A model generated the notes under the pieces. That model was not told the origin of the DNA and did not search any database. It was given only the letters and a program-made list of their open reading frames with translations. The translations under genes and the position numbers were made by a program. This document shows, piece by piece, positions 9,193-20,056 of a DNA stretch of 34,158 nt. The stretch's first letter is position 1, and every line of letters starts with the position of its first letter. The stretch is from positions 1 through 34,158 of the forward strand of contig JAOZVJ010000003.1 in NCBI GenBank assembly GCA_029938215.1, written 5' to 3'. This stretch comes from Arcobacteraceae bacterium. GTDB lineage: Bacteria; Campylobacterota; Campylobacteria; Campylobacterales; Arcobacteraceae.

Positions 9193-9226
9193 TTTTTCAC
9201 ATCTTTCACATTAAAATTTTTCACTT
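9184..9226. promoter_or_regulatory. Candidate oriC1: cluster of TTTCAC-core DnaA-box-like motifs upstream of dnaA
   Basis: TATTTTCAC 9184-9192, CTTTTTCAC 9192-9200, CTTTCAC 9203-9209, TTTTTCAC 9217-9224. Confidence 0.5.
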
Positions 9227-9255
9227 AATTTATATTATACAATTTTTTTATTTCA

Positions 9256-9284
9256 TTACTTGTTTATTAAAAATTAGATATAAT
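9256..9284 (+). promoter_or_regulatory. Probable dnaA promoter
   Basis: TATAAT at 9279-9284, preceded by TTACTTGTTT. Confidence 0.45.
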
Positions 9285-9322
9285 AATAGTAAATTAAAAA
9301 AAATAATTAGGAAATAAAACAC

Positions 9323-10639
9323 TTGACTACTAAAGAGATTTTATTATTACTTAAAAAAGAAGTAACCAATAGCGATTATGAAAAATTTATTAAACAAATA
9401 GTTTATAAAAAAATTAGTTCAAGTGATGATTTGGCAGTATTTGAAGTGCCAAATAAGTTTTTAGCATCTTTTATAAAAACAAAATTTTCAAAAATTATAA
9501 AAGAAATATTTAAAACAGTTAAAGGGACAAAACCAACTATTGAAATAAAAGTTACTGGTGAAAAAAGAAGAACTAAAAAAGAAATTTTAAAAGATTCATC
9601 TTTATCACAAACTGATAATACGACTTTATTAAATCCTTCATTTACTTTTGAATCATTTATAGTAGGTAGTTCAAATCAAATGGCATATACTGCATCTAAA
9701 GCAGTTGCCCAAAAAAGTGGAATTTTATACAATCCATTATTTATATATGGTGGTACTGGATTAGGTAAAACACATCTACTACAAGCTATTGGAAATAATG
9801 CTATAGAAAATAACAAAACAGTTATTTATGTAACTAGCGAACAATTTATGAATGCTTTTACTTTTTCTTTAAAAAATAAAAATATGGAACATTTTAGAAA
9901 TACTTATAGAAAATGTGATATATTACTTATAGATGATATTCAATTTTTAAGTGGAAAAGAAGGAACACAAGAAGAATTTTTTCATACTTTTAATGAACTT
10001 CATACAGCTAAAAAACAAATTGTTATGACTGCTGATAAACTTCCTTCACAAATAGCAGGACTTGAAGAAAGATTGCAAAGTAGATTTGAATGGGGACTTA
10101 TGGCTGATATAAAAATCCCTGAACTTGAAACAAAAATAGCTATTATTGAGAAAAAAAGTGAAGTAAATGGTATTATATTAAATAAAGATGTAATTAATTT
10201 TATAGCTACTAATTTTGATAATTCTATTAGAGCAATTGAAGGTGTTTTAATACAAATAAGAGCAACAGCAGACCTTTTAGGACAAGAAATAAATCTTGAA
10301 TTAGTACAAAATTTATTAAAAGAACAAATAAAAGAAATAAAAGATAATATAAAATTATCAGATATTATAAATGTAGTATCAAGAGAACTTAATATTAAAC
10401 CAAGTGATTTAAAAATAAAAAGAACAGCAAGTGCAGTAACTGCAAGAAGAATCGTTATATATCTTTCAAGAGAACTAACACATAATTCTATGCCAGATAT
10501 TGCTAAAAATCTTGGAATGAAAGATCATAGTGCAGTTTCTAAAAATATTTCTAAAGCAAATGAATTGATAGAAAAAGATGAAAATTTTAAATTATTACTT
10601 GAAAATTTAAAAAATAAATTTATAAATAAGGATTATTAA
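9323..10639 (+). CDS. dnaA: Chromosomal replication initiator DnaA (TTG start)
   Basis: NPLFIYGGTGLGKTHLLQAIGN; ILLIDDIQFLSGKEGTQEEFFHTFNEL; domain IV GMKDHSAVSKNI. Confidence 0.98.
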   Translation: MTTKEILLLLKKEVTNSDYEKFIKQIVYKKISSSDDLAVFEVPNKFLASFIKTKFSKIIKEIFKTVKGTKPTIEIKVTGEKRRTKKEILKDSSLSQTDNTTLLNPSFTFESFIVGSSNQMAYTASKAVAQKSGILYNPLFIYGGTGLGKTHLLQAIGNNAIENNKTVIYVTSEQFMNAFTFSLKNKNMEHFRNTYRKCDILLIDDIQFLSGKEGTQEEFFHTFNELHTAKKQIVMTADKLPSQIAGLEERLQSRFEWGLMADIKIPELETKIAIIEKKSEVNGIILNKDVINFIATNFDNSIRAIEGVLIQIRATADLLGQEINLELVQNLLKEQIKEIKDNIKLSDIINVVSRELNIKPSDLKIKRTASAVTARRIVIYLSRELTHNSMPDIAKNLGMKDHSAVSKNISKANELIEKDENFKLLLENLKNKFINKDY

Positions 10640-10785
10640 AAATAAATTATAGTGAATATATGTGAATAAAATTATGTATTTATTCACTATTTCAAACTGT
10701 GTATTTTAGGTACTTTGAATATAGTTTTCATCTATTCACGCTACCTACTATTTACTACTAAATTTTAATATAAAGAGGGTTTAAA
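10640..10785 (+). promoter_or_regulatory. oriC: Chromosomal replication origin (oriC2): DnaA boxes + DnaA-trio tract + AT-rich unwinding region
   Basis: AGTGAATATA 10651-10660, TGTGAATAAA 10661-10670, TTTATTCACT 10679-10688, TCTATTCACG 10731-10740, then CTACCTACTATTTACTACTAAATTTTAATATAAA from 10741; dnaA-dnaN position. Confidence 0.85.
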
Positions 10786-11859
10786 ATGAAATTTACAATA
10801 ACTAAAAATATAATAGAAAACATAATAATATCTATGCAACCATTTTTAGAAAAAAAAGATGCTAGTGCTATTACATCTCATATTTATTTTGAAGTTAACA
10901 ATAATTGTTTAACATTAAGATCTACTGATTATGAAATGGGATTAGAAGCAACAATAAATGATATTACAAATTTTGAAGAAGGTAAATCAACTGTAAATGG
11001 TAATAATTTATTAAATATTATTAGAAGATTAAAAGATGATAATGATATTATTTTTGAAGTAATTAATAATAATTTAAATATAAAACAAAATAGATCTAAT
11101 TTTAAATTACCAATGTATAATGCTAATGAATATCCTAAATTTCCAATATTAGATAATTTAAAAGATATTGATATTAGTATTATGAATTTAATAAATTCTA
11201 TTAAAAAAATTACTCCTGCAATTGATAATACAAATCCTAAATTTGAATTAAATGGTGCTTTAATAGATATAAAATTAAATAAAATAAATTTTGTAGCTAC
11301 AGATACTAGAAGACTAGCAATTTCAAATTTAGAAAATTCAACAAATAAAGAAATGCAAATTATTATTCCTAAAAAAGCAATTATAGAAATACAAAAACTA
11401 TTTTTTGATAATGCTCTAATTAAATATGATGAAACTAATTTAGTATTATTAAATAAAAATTTAAAATTCTTTACAAAGTTAATAAATGGAAATTTTCCAG
11501 ATTATGAAAGAATTATTCCAAATAATTTAAATTATAATTTTTCATTACCTAAATCAGTTTTAATAGAATCTATAAAATTAATTACCTCTTTAAAACCAAA
11601 TATTAAAATTACATTTTCTTCTGATAATATTTTATTTGAAAGTGTTGATGAAGAAAGTGAAGCACAAACACAAATAGATATAAAATTAAATTTAGAAAAT
11701 ACATTTTATATAGCAGTAAACAGTAAATATTTATTAGATTTTTTAAGTACATCAATAAATGAAAATATAAATATAGGATTTAATGAATCAAATTTACCAT
11801 TTTGTTTAGAAGATGAAAAATTTATAACAATTATAATGCCTATAATTTTAGAAAAATAA
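10786..11859 (+). CDS. dnaN: DNA polymerase III sliding clamp (beta)
   Basis: Position after dnaA/oriC; FVATDTRRLAIS; C-terminal TIIMPIIL. Confidence 0.95.
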   Translation: MKFTITKNIIENIIISMQPFLEKKDASAITSHIYFEVNNNCLTLRSTDYEMGLEATINDITNFEEGKSTVNGNNLLNIIRRLKDDNDIIFEVINNNLNIKQNRSNFKLPMYNANEYPKFPILDNLKDIDISIMNLINSIKKITPAIDNTNPKFELNGALIDIKLNKINFVATDTRRLAISNLENSTNKEMQIIIPKKAIIEIQKLFFDNALIKYDETNLVLLNKNLKFFTKLINGNFPDYERIIPNNLNYNFSLPKSVLIESIKLITSLKPNIKITFSSDNILFESVDEESEAQTQIDIKLNLENTFYIAVNSKYLLDFLSTSINENINIGFNESNLPFCLEDEKFITIIMPIILEK

Positions 11860-11873
11860 AAATATATAACTAA

Positions 11874-14198
<2,325 letters not shown>

Positions 14199-14215
14199 AA
14201 TAAAAGGCTAAAAAA

Positions 14216-15457
14216 ATGAATAATGTTATTAGAAATACATTATTAGAATTAAAAAATAAAAATTTAGAAATAACACCAGATAATTATTGTGAAGAATTTT
14301 TTATTCAATCAAAAGTTCATAATAAATTATCTTCAAAATTTGGAAATTTTAAAGATGAAATAAGTAAATTATCATTAGAAGAACAAACAAAAATAGAAGA
14401 ACAAAATATTAATACATTTTTTGATTTAATACATTTTTTTTTAAAGCGTATTGATAATTTTAAAGTATTTGCATATATATTAAATGAAATATTAGAACCA
14501 TCTATTCATAATGATATTAAAAAAGATATAGAAGATTTATATTCAAAAATATTAAAAAATCCAGAAAAATTATTACATAGAGATAATATAAATGAAATAA
14601 AAAATATAACTAAAAAAAGAATTAAAAATGATAAAAAAATTGTAAGAGATAAAACAGAAGATTTTATTAAAGTAACTTCTTTAATGAGTAAATATTTTGA
14701 TCAAACTATTTTAGAAAGTGGAAATTCTTCAGATAAAATTTCTAATATAAAAAAAGAATTAGAGGTTTTAAATATTTCAGATTCTTCTTATAGAGAATTA
14801 AGTGTAATGCAAACAAAACTTGTAAATACAATTTATGATATTGAAAACACTATGGAAAAAAATAAAGTTTCTTTACTCAAAAGTAAAACACAATTTAATG
14901 ATTTACAAGAAACAGTTTTAAAATTACAAAAAGAATTAAAAAATGCAAAAAATGAAAAAAATTTAGATTATTTGACAAATATATTTAATAGAAGAGGTTT
15001 TAATATAGAAATCGAAAAAATCGAAAAAAAATATAAAATATTTGGTACAAAATTTGCTGTAGTTTTTTATGATATAGACTATTTTAAAAAGATTAATGAT
15101 ACATATGGTCATGATTGTGGTGATGCTGTTTTAAGAACATTTTCTGCAGTTTTAAAAGATTTAACAAGACAAGAAGATATATTAGCTAGATATGGTGGAG
15201 AAGAGTTTATAGTATTATTAAATTATATTGAAGAAAATGAAATAATAAAATATTTAAAAAGAGTAAAAAATATTGTAGAAAATAGAGATTTTATCTACAA
15301 AAAGCATACTATAAAAGTAGAATTTAGTGCTGGACTTAGTTTTAGAAATAAATATGATACTTATGAAGATGCTATAAAAAAAGCTGATGATCTTTTATAT
15401 ATAGCAAAAAATGAAGGTAGAAATAGAATTATATTAGATAATGGATCACAAATATAA
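14216..15457 (+). CDS. GGDEF-domain diguanylate cyclase
   Basis: RYGGEEFIVLL active site, I-site RQED five residues upstream of GGEEF, FYDIDYFKKINDTYGHDCGDAVL. Confidence 0.93.
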   Translation: MNNVIRNTLLELKNKNLEITPDNYCEEFFIQSKVHNKLSSKFGNFKDEISKLSLEEQTKIEEQNINTFFDLIHFFLKRIDNFKVFAYILNEILEPSIHNDIKKDIEDLYSKILKNPEKLLHRDNINEIKNITKKRIKNDKKIVRDKTEDFIKVTSLMSKYFDQTILESGNSSDKISNIKKELEVLNISDSSYRELSVMQTKLVNTIYDIENTMEKNKVSLLKSKTQFNDLQETVLKLQKELKNAKNEKNLDYLTNIFNRRGFNIEIEKIEKKYKIFGTKFAVVFYDIDYFKKINDTYGHDCGDAVLRTFSAVLKDLTRQEDILARYGGEEFIVLLNYIEENEIIKYLKRVKNIVENRDFIYKKHTIKVEFSAGLSFRNKYDTYEDAIKKADDLLYIAKNEGRNRIILDNGSQI

Positions 15458-15478
15458 TTTGTATTTTTTAATATAAAA

Positions 15479-15484
15479 TATAAT
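15479..15484 (+). promoter_or_regulatory. Possible -10 element for queF
   Basis: TATAAT upstream of queF. Confidence 0.3.
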
Positions 15485-15493
15485 GATATAGGA

Positions 15494-15880
15494 ATGTATA
15501 TGCAAAAATATGGTGAAAAAGAGATAAAAGAATTTAATATTAAAAGAAAAGAAAATTTTTGGTCAAATAATCATAAAAAAAATTATGTGATAAAAATTGA
15601 GTTACCAGAATTTATGTGTAAATGTCCACGAAGTGGTTACCCAGATTTTGCAAATATTAAATTAAAATATATCCCAAATAAAAAAGTTATAGAATTAAAA
15701 GCTTTAAAACTTTATATAAATTCTTTTATAAATAGACATATTTCACATGAAGATAGTGCAAATGAGATTTTTGATGCTTTATATGATGGATTAAATCCAA
15801 AATGGTTAAAAATAATTGTAGATTTTAATCCTCGTGGTAATGTTCATACTATAATAAAGATAGATAGTAAAAAAAAGTAA
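15494..15880 (+). CDS. queF: NADPH-dependent 7-cyano-7-deazaguanine reductase (preQ1 synthase)
   Basis: ELPEFMCKCPRSGYPDFANIKLKYIPNKKVIELKALKLYINSFINRHISHEDSANEIFDAL. Confidence 0.95.
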   Translation: MYMQKYGEKEIKEFNIKRKENFWSNNHKKNYVIKIELPEFMCKCPRSGYPDFANIKLKYIPNKKVIELKALKLYINSFINRHISHEDSANEIFDALYDGLNPKWLKIIVDFNPRGNVHTIIKIDSKKK

Positions 15881-15891
15881 AGGATTAAATT

Positions 15892-16494
15892 TTGCAAAGA
15901 TTAGTGTCAAGTAGCGAAGCAGCTCAAATACTAGGACTTTCTTTACAAGGTATCCATTATAGAATAAAAAAAGGTAAACTAAAATCTGAGAAAAAAGATG
16001 GAAAAACTTTTGTTTATCTTGATGAGGTAGTATCGCAAACAAAACCAGCTAAAAAAAATGAAGAGAGTATTGATAATCTTATAATAGTTAAGGATGAACA
16101 AATTTTATTTTTGAAAAAAACTCTTAAATGGATGAGAAATCAATATAAAGATGAAATAAGAAGACTCGAGCAAAATCAAGATAAAATAGTTAAAGTATTT
16201 CAAAGTGAAATAAAATTACTTCAAAGTGCTTTTAATGAAATGAGAAATATATATAAAATAGAACATAAAAATGATTATAAAACTCAAAGAAATAAAGAAA
16301 AAAAGAATAAAATTAAATTTGGAATGATGGATATTAAAGATTTTTTTGTTTATATGAAACAGAATAATAAAAGTGATATTGAAATTAAATCAATTATACT
16401 TGATAGAGTTAAGCAAGGAGATAAAAGATTTATTTTTAATAAAAAAACAAAAGAAGTGATAATCTATAAAAGTGATTTTATAGACTTAATATAA
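15892..16494 (+). CDS. MerR-like helix-turn-helix plus coiled-coil DNA-binding protein (possibly DUF3972-like), TTG start
   Basis: N-terminal LVSSSEAAQILGLSLQGIHYRIKKGKLKSEKKDGKTFVYLDEV (excisionase/MerR-like), then predicted coiled coil; SD AGGA before TTG. Confidence 0.7.
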   Translation: MQRLVSSSEAAQILGLSLQGIHYRIKKGKLKSEKKDGKTFVYLDEVVSQTKPAKKNEESIDNLIIVKDEQILFLKKTLKWMRNQYKDEIRRLEQNQDKIVKVFQSEIKLLQSAFNEMRNIYKIEHKNDYKTQRNKEKKNKIKFGMMDIKDFFVYMKQNNKSDIEIKSIILDRVKQGDKRFIFNKKTKEVIIYKSDFIDLI

Positions 16495-16555
16495 ATCATT
16501 TTAAAAAATACGACTTCTTTTTTGTCAAGTTATTTGTACTGTAGTTTGTTTTTAT

Positions 16556-17068
16556 TTACACATTTCTTTTTTTGGGCTTCATGATCATAAACATAATAAA
16601 TGCAAAAAATAATGTAATTCCTATTGAAAATATTATTGGTATTGATTTTAGTATTACAAATGTTACTATTAAAATAGCAAATACTGTAGGCACTTCATTG
16701 TAAGCTCTAAAAAATTTACCACTTTTAGTGCAAGTATCATTTTCTAATTGTTTTCTAAAATTTTCTAAACTAAAAGAATAAGCTATTAATAAAGCAATAA
16801 CAATTAATTTTGCTATCATCCAAGAACTTTGAAAAAGATAACTATTTAGATACAACATAGTTGAACCACTTAAAATAGTAGTGTACATTGCTGGAGCACC
16901 AATATATTTATAAAGTTTATATTCTTGTATTTTTACAATTTCTAAAAATTCTTTTTTATCGCTGTGTTCTTGGTGATATACATAAAGTCGTGGCAGATAA
17001 AATAACATTGCCATCCAAGACATTACGCTTACGACATGAAATGCTAGTATATAAGTATAATATTCCAT
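16556..17068 (-). CDS. hemJ: HemJ/CopD-family membrane protein (protoporphyrinogen oxidase HemJ-like)
   Basis: AFHVVSVMSWMAMLFYLPRLYVYH; RAYNEVPTVFAILIV. Confidence 0.85.
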   Translation of the reverse strand: MEYYTYILAFHVVSVMSWMAMLFYLPRLYVYHQEHSDKKEFLEIVKIQEYKLYKYIGAPAMYTTILSGSTMLYLNSYLFQSSWMIAKLIVIALLIAYSFSLENFRKQLENDTCTKSGKFFRAYNEVPTVFAILIVTFVILKSIPIIFSIGITLFFAFIMFMIMKPKKRNV

Positions 17069-17069
17069 T

Positions 17070-18257
17070 TTATTTCCTTTTTTGTTTTATTTTATTTATC
17101 CACTCATCAAGTGTTTTTTCAAATGCCACACCTTTTGAATTATATAAATCTAAATTTTCTTGTAAATAATTTTGCTCATACCATCCACCAAAATTATGTG
17201 GATTTTTATATCCTATAGCATTATCTTTTATATTATTTGGTATATCTATTATTTTACCATTTTTTATCATAGATAATGTTTTATTTATTGCATTGTAACT
17301 TGTATTTGATTTTGGACAAGAAGCTAAATAAACAACACATTGCGATAAAATTATTCTACCCTCAGGAAAACCTATTTTATTTACTGCTGTCATTGTGCTT
17401 ACTGCTAGATTTAAAGCATTTGGATTTGCATTTCCTATGTCTTCGCTTGCAAATATAACCAAGCGTCTTGAAATAAAATCAATACTTTCTCCACCATTTA
17501 TTAATCTTCCAAGATAATAAAGCGAAGCATCCACATCACTTCCACGAAGAGATTTAATCATAGCACTTGTGATATCATAGTGACTATCTTTTGAACTGAC
17601 GCCATCACCCATACTGCTATTTCTTAAATCTTTTAAAATATCAATAGAAATATTTTTATCGATTTTACTGGCAAAGTCAAGTAGATTTAAAAGTGCTCTA
17701 CCGTCACCGCAAGAGCTATCTATAAGATAATTATGAGCTTCTGTATCAATTGAAGTATTTATTGTTTTACAGGCTCTTAAAAGAAGTTTTTCAAGGTCAT
17801 TATTTGTTAAAGCTTTAAACTCATACAAAAAACTTCTAGAGCGAATACCAGCTGTTAGTGTAAAAAACGGATTTTCTGTACTTGCACCTATGATTATAGC
17901 TTCATAATCTTCCATAATAGGCAATAATACTTCTTGTTGAGTTTTGCTAAGTCTATGAACTTCATCTATGAAAATCATAGGTTTTATCAATGCACCTTTG
18001 TATCTTTTAAATACTTCGCGAAATTGTTCTACTTTTACACTTGTGGCATTAAAACTATAAAAATCAAGTTCACTTTGTTTAGCAATAATTTTTGCTAATG
18101 TTGTTTTACCAGTACCTGGTTTTCCATAAAAAAATAAATGTGGTATATCTTTTTTTTCAATTAATTTATATAAGGCTTTGTCTTTACCTATTATATGAGA
18201 TTGACCTATAAACTCATTTAAAGTTTTAGGTCGCAAAAGATTAGTTAAATTCTGCAT
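17070..18257 (-). CDS. rarA: Replication-associated recombination protein A (MgsA/RarA AAA+ ATPase)
   Basis: LLRPKTLNEFIGQSHIIG; FFYGKPGTGKTTLAKIIA; GASTENPFF; FASEDIGNANPNAL. Confidence 0.93.
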   Translation of the reverse strand: MQNLTNLLRPKTLNEFIGQSHIIGKDKALYKLIEKKDIPHLFFYGKPGTGKTTLAKIIAKQSELDFYSFNATSVKVEQFREVFKRYKGALIKPMIFIDEVHRLSKTQQEVLLPIMEDYEAIIIGASTENPFFTLTAGIRSRSFLYEFKALTNNDLEKLLLRACKTINTSIDTEAHNYLIDSSCGDGRALLNLLDFASKIDKNISIDILKDLRNSSMGDGVSSKDSHYDITSAMIKSLRGSDVDASLYYLGRLINGGESIDFISRRLVIFASEDIGNANPNALNLAVSTMTAVNKIGFPEGRIILSQCVVYLASCPKSNTSYNAINKTLSMIKNGKIIDIPNNIKDNAIGYKNPHNFGGWYEQNYLQENLDLYNSKGVAFEKTLDEWINKIKQKRK

Positions 18258-19038
18258 TCTCTTTATTTATCGATTTTAAGTAATTTCTCAAATCTTGGTA
18301 TTCTCTTCTTTCTAAATATCTTGTTTTCCCTGATGGTAAGTTATTTAATTCAATGCCACCAAAGTTTACTCTCTTAAGATCAACAACTGGCGAATCAAAA
18401 TGTGCAAAAAATCTTCTTAATTCTCTATTTTTACCTTCACTTATTGCGACTTTTAATATTGAGAAATTATTAGTATTTTTTTGAATTTGGTAGCCATTAA
18501 ATGGTTTAAATTCCATATTTGTAATTTCACTTTTCTCATGAGCACCTGCTGTTGCATCATCAAGCATAAGTCCTCTTTCCATTGCTGTTTTCATAGCATC
18601 AGTTATCGAACCTGCAATTTTTATTTTATAAACTCTTTCTAAATTTGAATGCATTAAAGCATTTGCTATTTTTACATCATCTGTAAGTAGCAAAACACCT
18701 TCGCTAGCATAATCTAATCGCCCTACTGATAAAAAGTGTTCAAACTTTTTTGAAATAGTATCAAATATCGTTTTTCGACCTTGCGGATCTTTTTTTGATA
18801 CTATTTCGCCTTTTTGTTTATTATAGACTATTACTGTAGGTGCCCTACTTTTATCTATTTTAACCGTTCTATCATTTACTTTTACAATAGTTTTTTCATC
18901 TACTTTTGTAGCTAAATCTGTAACCACTTTTCCCTCAATGGATACTTTTCCATCTTCAATAAGTTTATCAGCTTCTCTACGACTAAATCTACTATTATGC
19001 GAAATAAATTTATTTAATCTTATTAAATTATCTTCCAT
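18241..19038 (-). CDS. rluB: RluB/RsuA-type pseudouridine synthase
   Basis: S4 domain RLNKFISHNSRFSRREADKLIEDGKV; VGRLDYASEGVLLLTDD; EGKNRELRRFF. Confidence 0.88.
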   Translation of the reverse strand: MEDNLIRLNKFISHNSRFSRREADKLIEDGKVSIEGKVVTDLATKVDEKTIVKVNDRTVKIDKSRAPTVIVYNKQKGEIVSKKDPQGRKTIFDTISKKFEHFLSVGRLDYASEGVLLLTDDVKIANALMHSNLERVYKIKIAGSITDAMKTAMERGLMLDDATAGAHEKSEITNMEFKPFNGYQIQKNTNNFSILKVAISEGKNRELRRFFAHFDSPVVDLKRVNFGGIELNNLPSGKTRYLERREYQDLRNYLKSINKENAEFN

Positions 19039-19052
19039 TTAAAACTCCATTG

Positions 19053-20021
19053 TTATTTTATTCCAGCTTCTATTAAACTGTGAATATGTAATACACCAAC
19101 TAATTCTTCATTTTCATTCAACACTAGAAGCAATTGTATTTTATTGTCTTCTATTATTTTTAAAGCGTCACTAGCTAATATATTTTTATTTTTTATTGAT
19201 TTTGGATTTTTGGTCGCTATTTCATTTATCTTACAATTAAGAGAAAAATCATCTTTTAGCATAGCTCTTCTTAAATCCCCATCACTTAAAAGTCCTACGA
19301 CCTTATTATTTTCTATAACTATTGCATTTCCTAAGCGACCTTCACTCATCGTAACAATCGCATCTTTTAAAATTGTTCCACGTGAAACAATAGGAAGATT
19401 CTCTTTTTTTAATAAATCATCAACCTTAATAAACAATTGTTTTCCAAGGCTACCACCAGGATGAAAAGATGCAAAGTCTTCTTTTTGAAAATTTTTATTT
19501 TTCATTAAACAAACTGCCAACGCATCACCCAAAGCCATTGTTAATGTTGTTGATGATGTTGGAGCAGTATTTAAAGGACAAGCTTCTTTTGTAATGCTAA
19601 TATCTAAAAACACATCAGAATAGTTAGCTAAAGTAGAGTTTTTATCTCTTGCCATAGCAATAAGAGGAATATTAAATCTTTTAAGATGTGGTAATATTTG
19701 GATTAATTCTTCACTCTCTCCACTATAACTAATTGCAAGTACTATATCATTTTTATCTATCATTCCAAGATCACCATGCATAGCTTCTGTCGGATGCAAG
19801 AAGAAACTACTTGTTCCCGTGCTTGCCATTGTTGCGGCTATTTTGCCGCCAACAAGTCCAGATTTACCAACGCCTGTGATAATAAGTTTGCCATTAGCGG
19901 AAGATATTAATTCTACTGCTTTTCTAATCTCTTCAGATATTTTAGAAGCAGCAATTTCTAATTCTTTCGCCTCAAGCAATAATACATCTTTAGCTATTTG
20001 TTTAAAATCCAAATCTTTCAA
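19053..20021 (-). CDS. kdsD: Arabinose-5-phosphate isomerase (SIS + CBS domains)
   Basis: ITGVGKSGLVGGKIAATMASTGTSSFFLHPTEAMHGDLGMI; FHPGGSLGKQL; CBS pair. Confidence 0.92.
   Translation of the reverse strand: MKDLDFKQIAKDVLLLEAKELEIAASKISEEIRKAVELISSANGKLIITGVGKSGLVGGKIAATMASTGTSSFFLHPTEAMHGDLGMIDKNDIVLAISYSGESEELIQILPHLKRFNIPLIAMARDKNSTLANYSDVFLDISITKEACPLNTAPTSSTTLTMALGDALAVCLMKNKNFQKEDFASFHPGGSLGKQLFIKVDDLLKKENLPIVSRGTILKDAIVTMSEGRLGNAIVIENNKVVGLLSDGDLRRAMLKDDFSLNCKINEIATKNPKSIKNKNILASDALKIIEDNKIQLLLVLNENEELVGVLHIHSLIEAGIK
19374..19389. promoter_or_regulatory. parS: parS-like site 1, TGTTCCACGTGAAACA, inside kdsD
   Basis: 15/16 match to TGTTTCACGTGAAACA with intact CACGTG core. Confidence 0.8.
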
Positions 20022-20056
20022 CTTTTAACTCCTAACTTTTAATTTAATTTAATTTA

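Noticed and set aside
15458-15493. preQ1 riboswitch upstream of queF
   Set aside because: Gap is only 36 nt and AT-only; no C-rich hairpin or pseudoknot pattern seen.
15745-15760. TATTTCACATGAAGAT as a further parS
   Set aside because: Only about 11/16 matches to consensus, core CACATG not CACGTG, poor outer arms.
15806-16042. Minus-strand 78-aa ORF over the queF/HTH junction
   Set aside because: Overlaps two better-supported genes; no start context.
16495-16555. Terminator between the convergent HTH gene and hemJ-like gene
   Set aside because: T-rich but I could not form a convincing stem.
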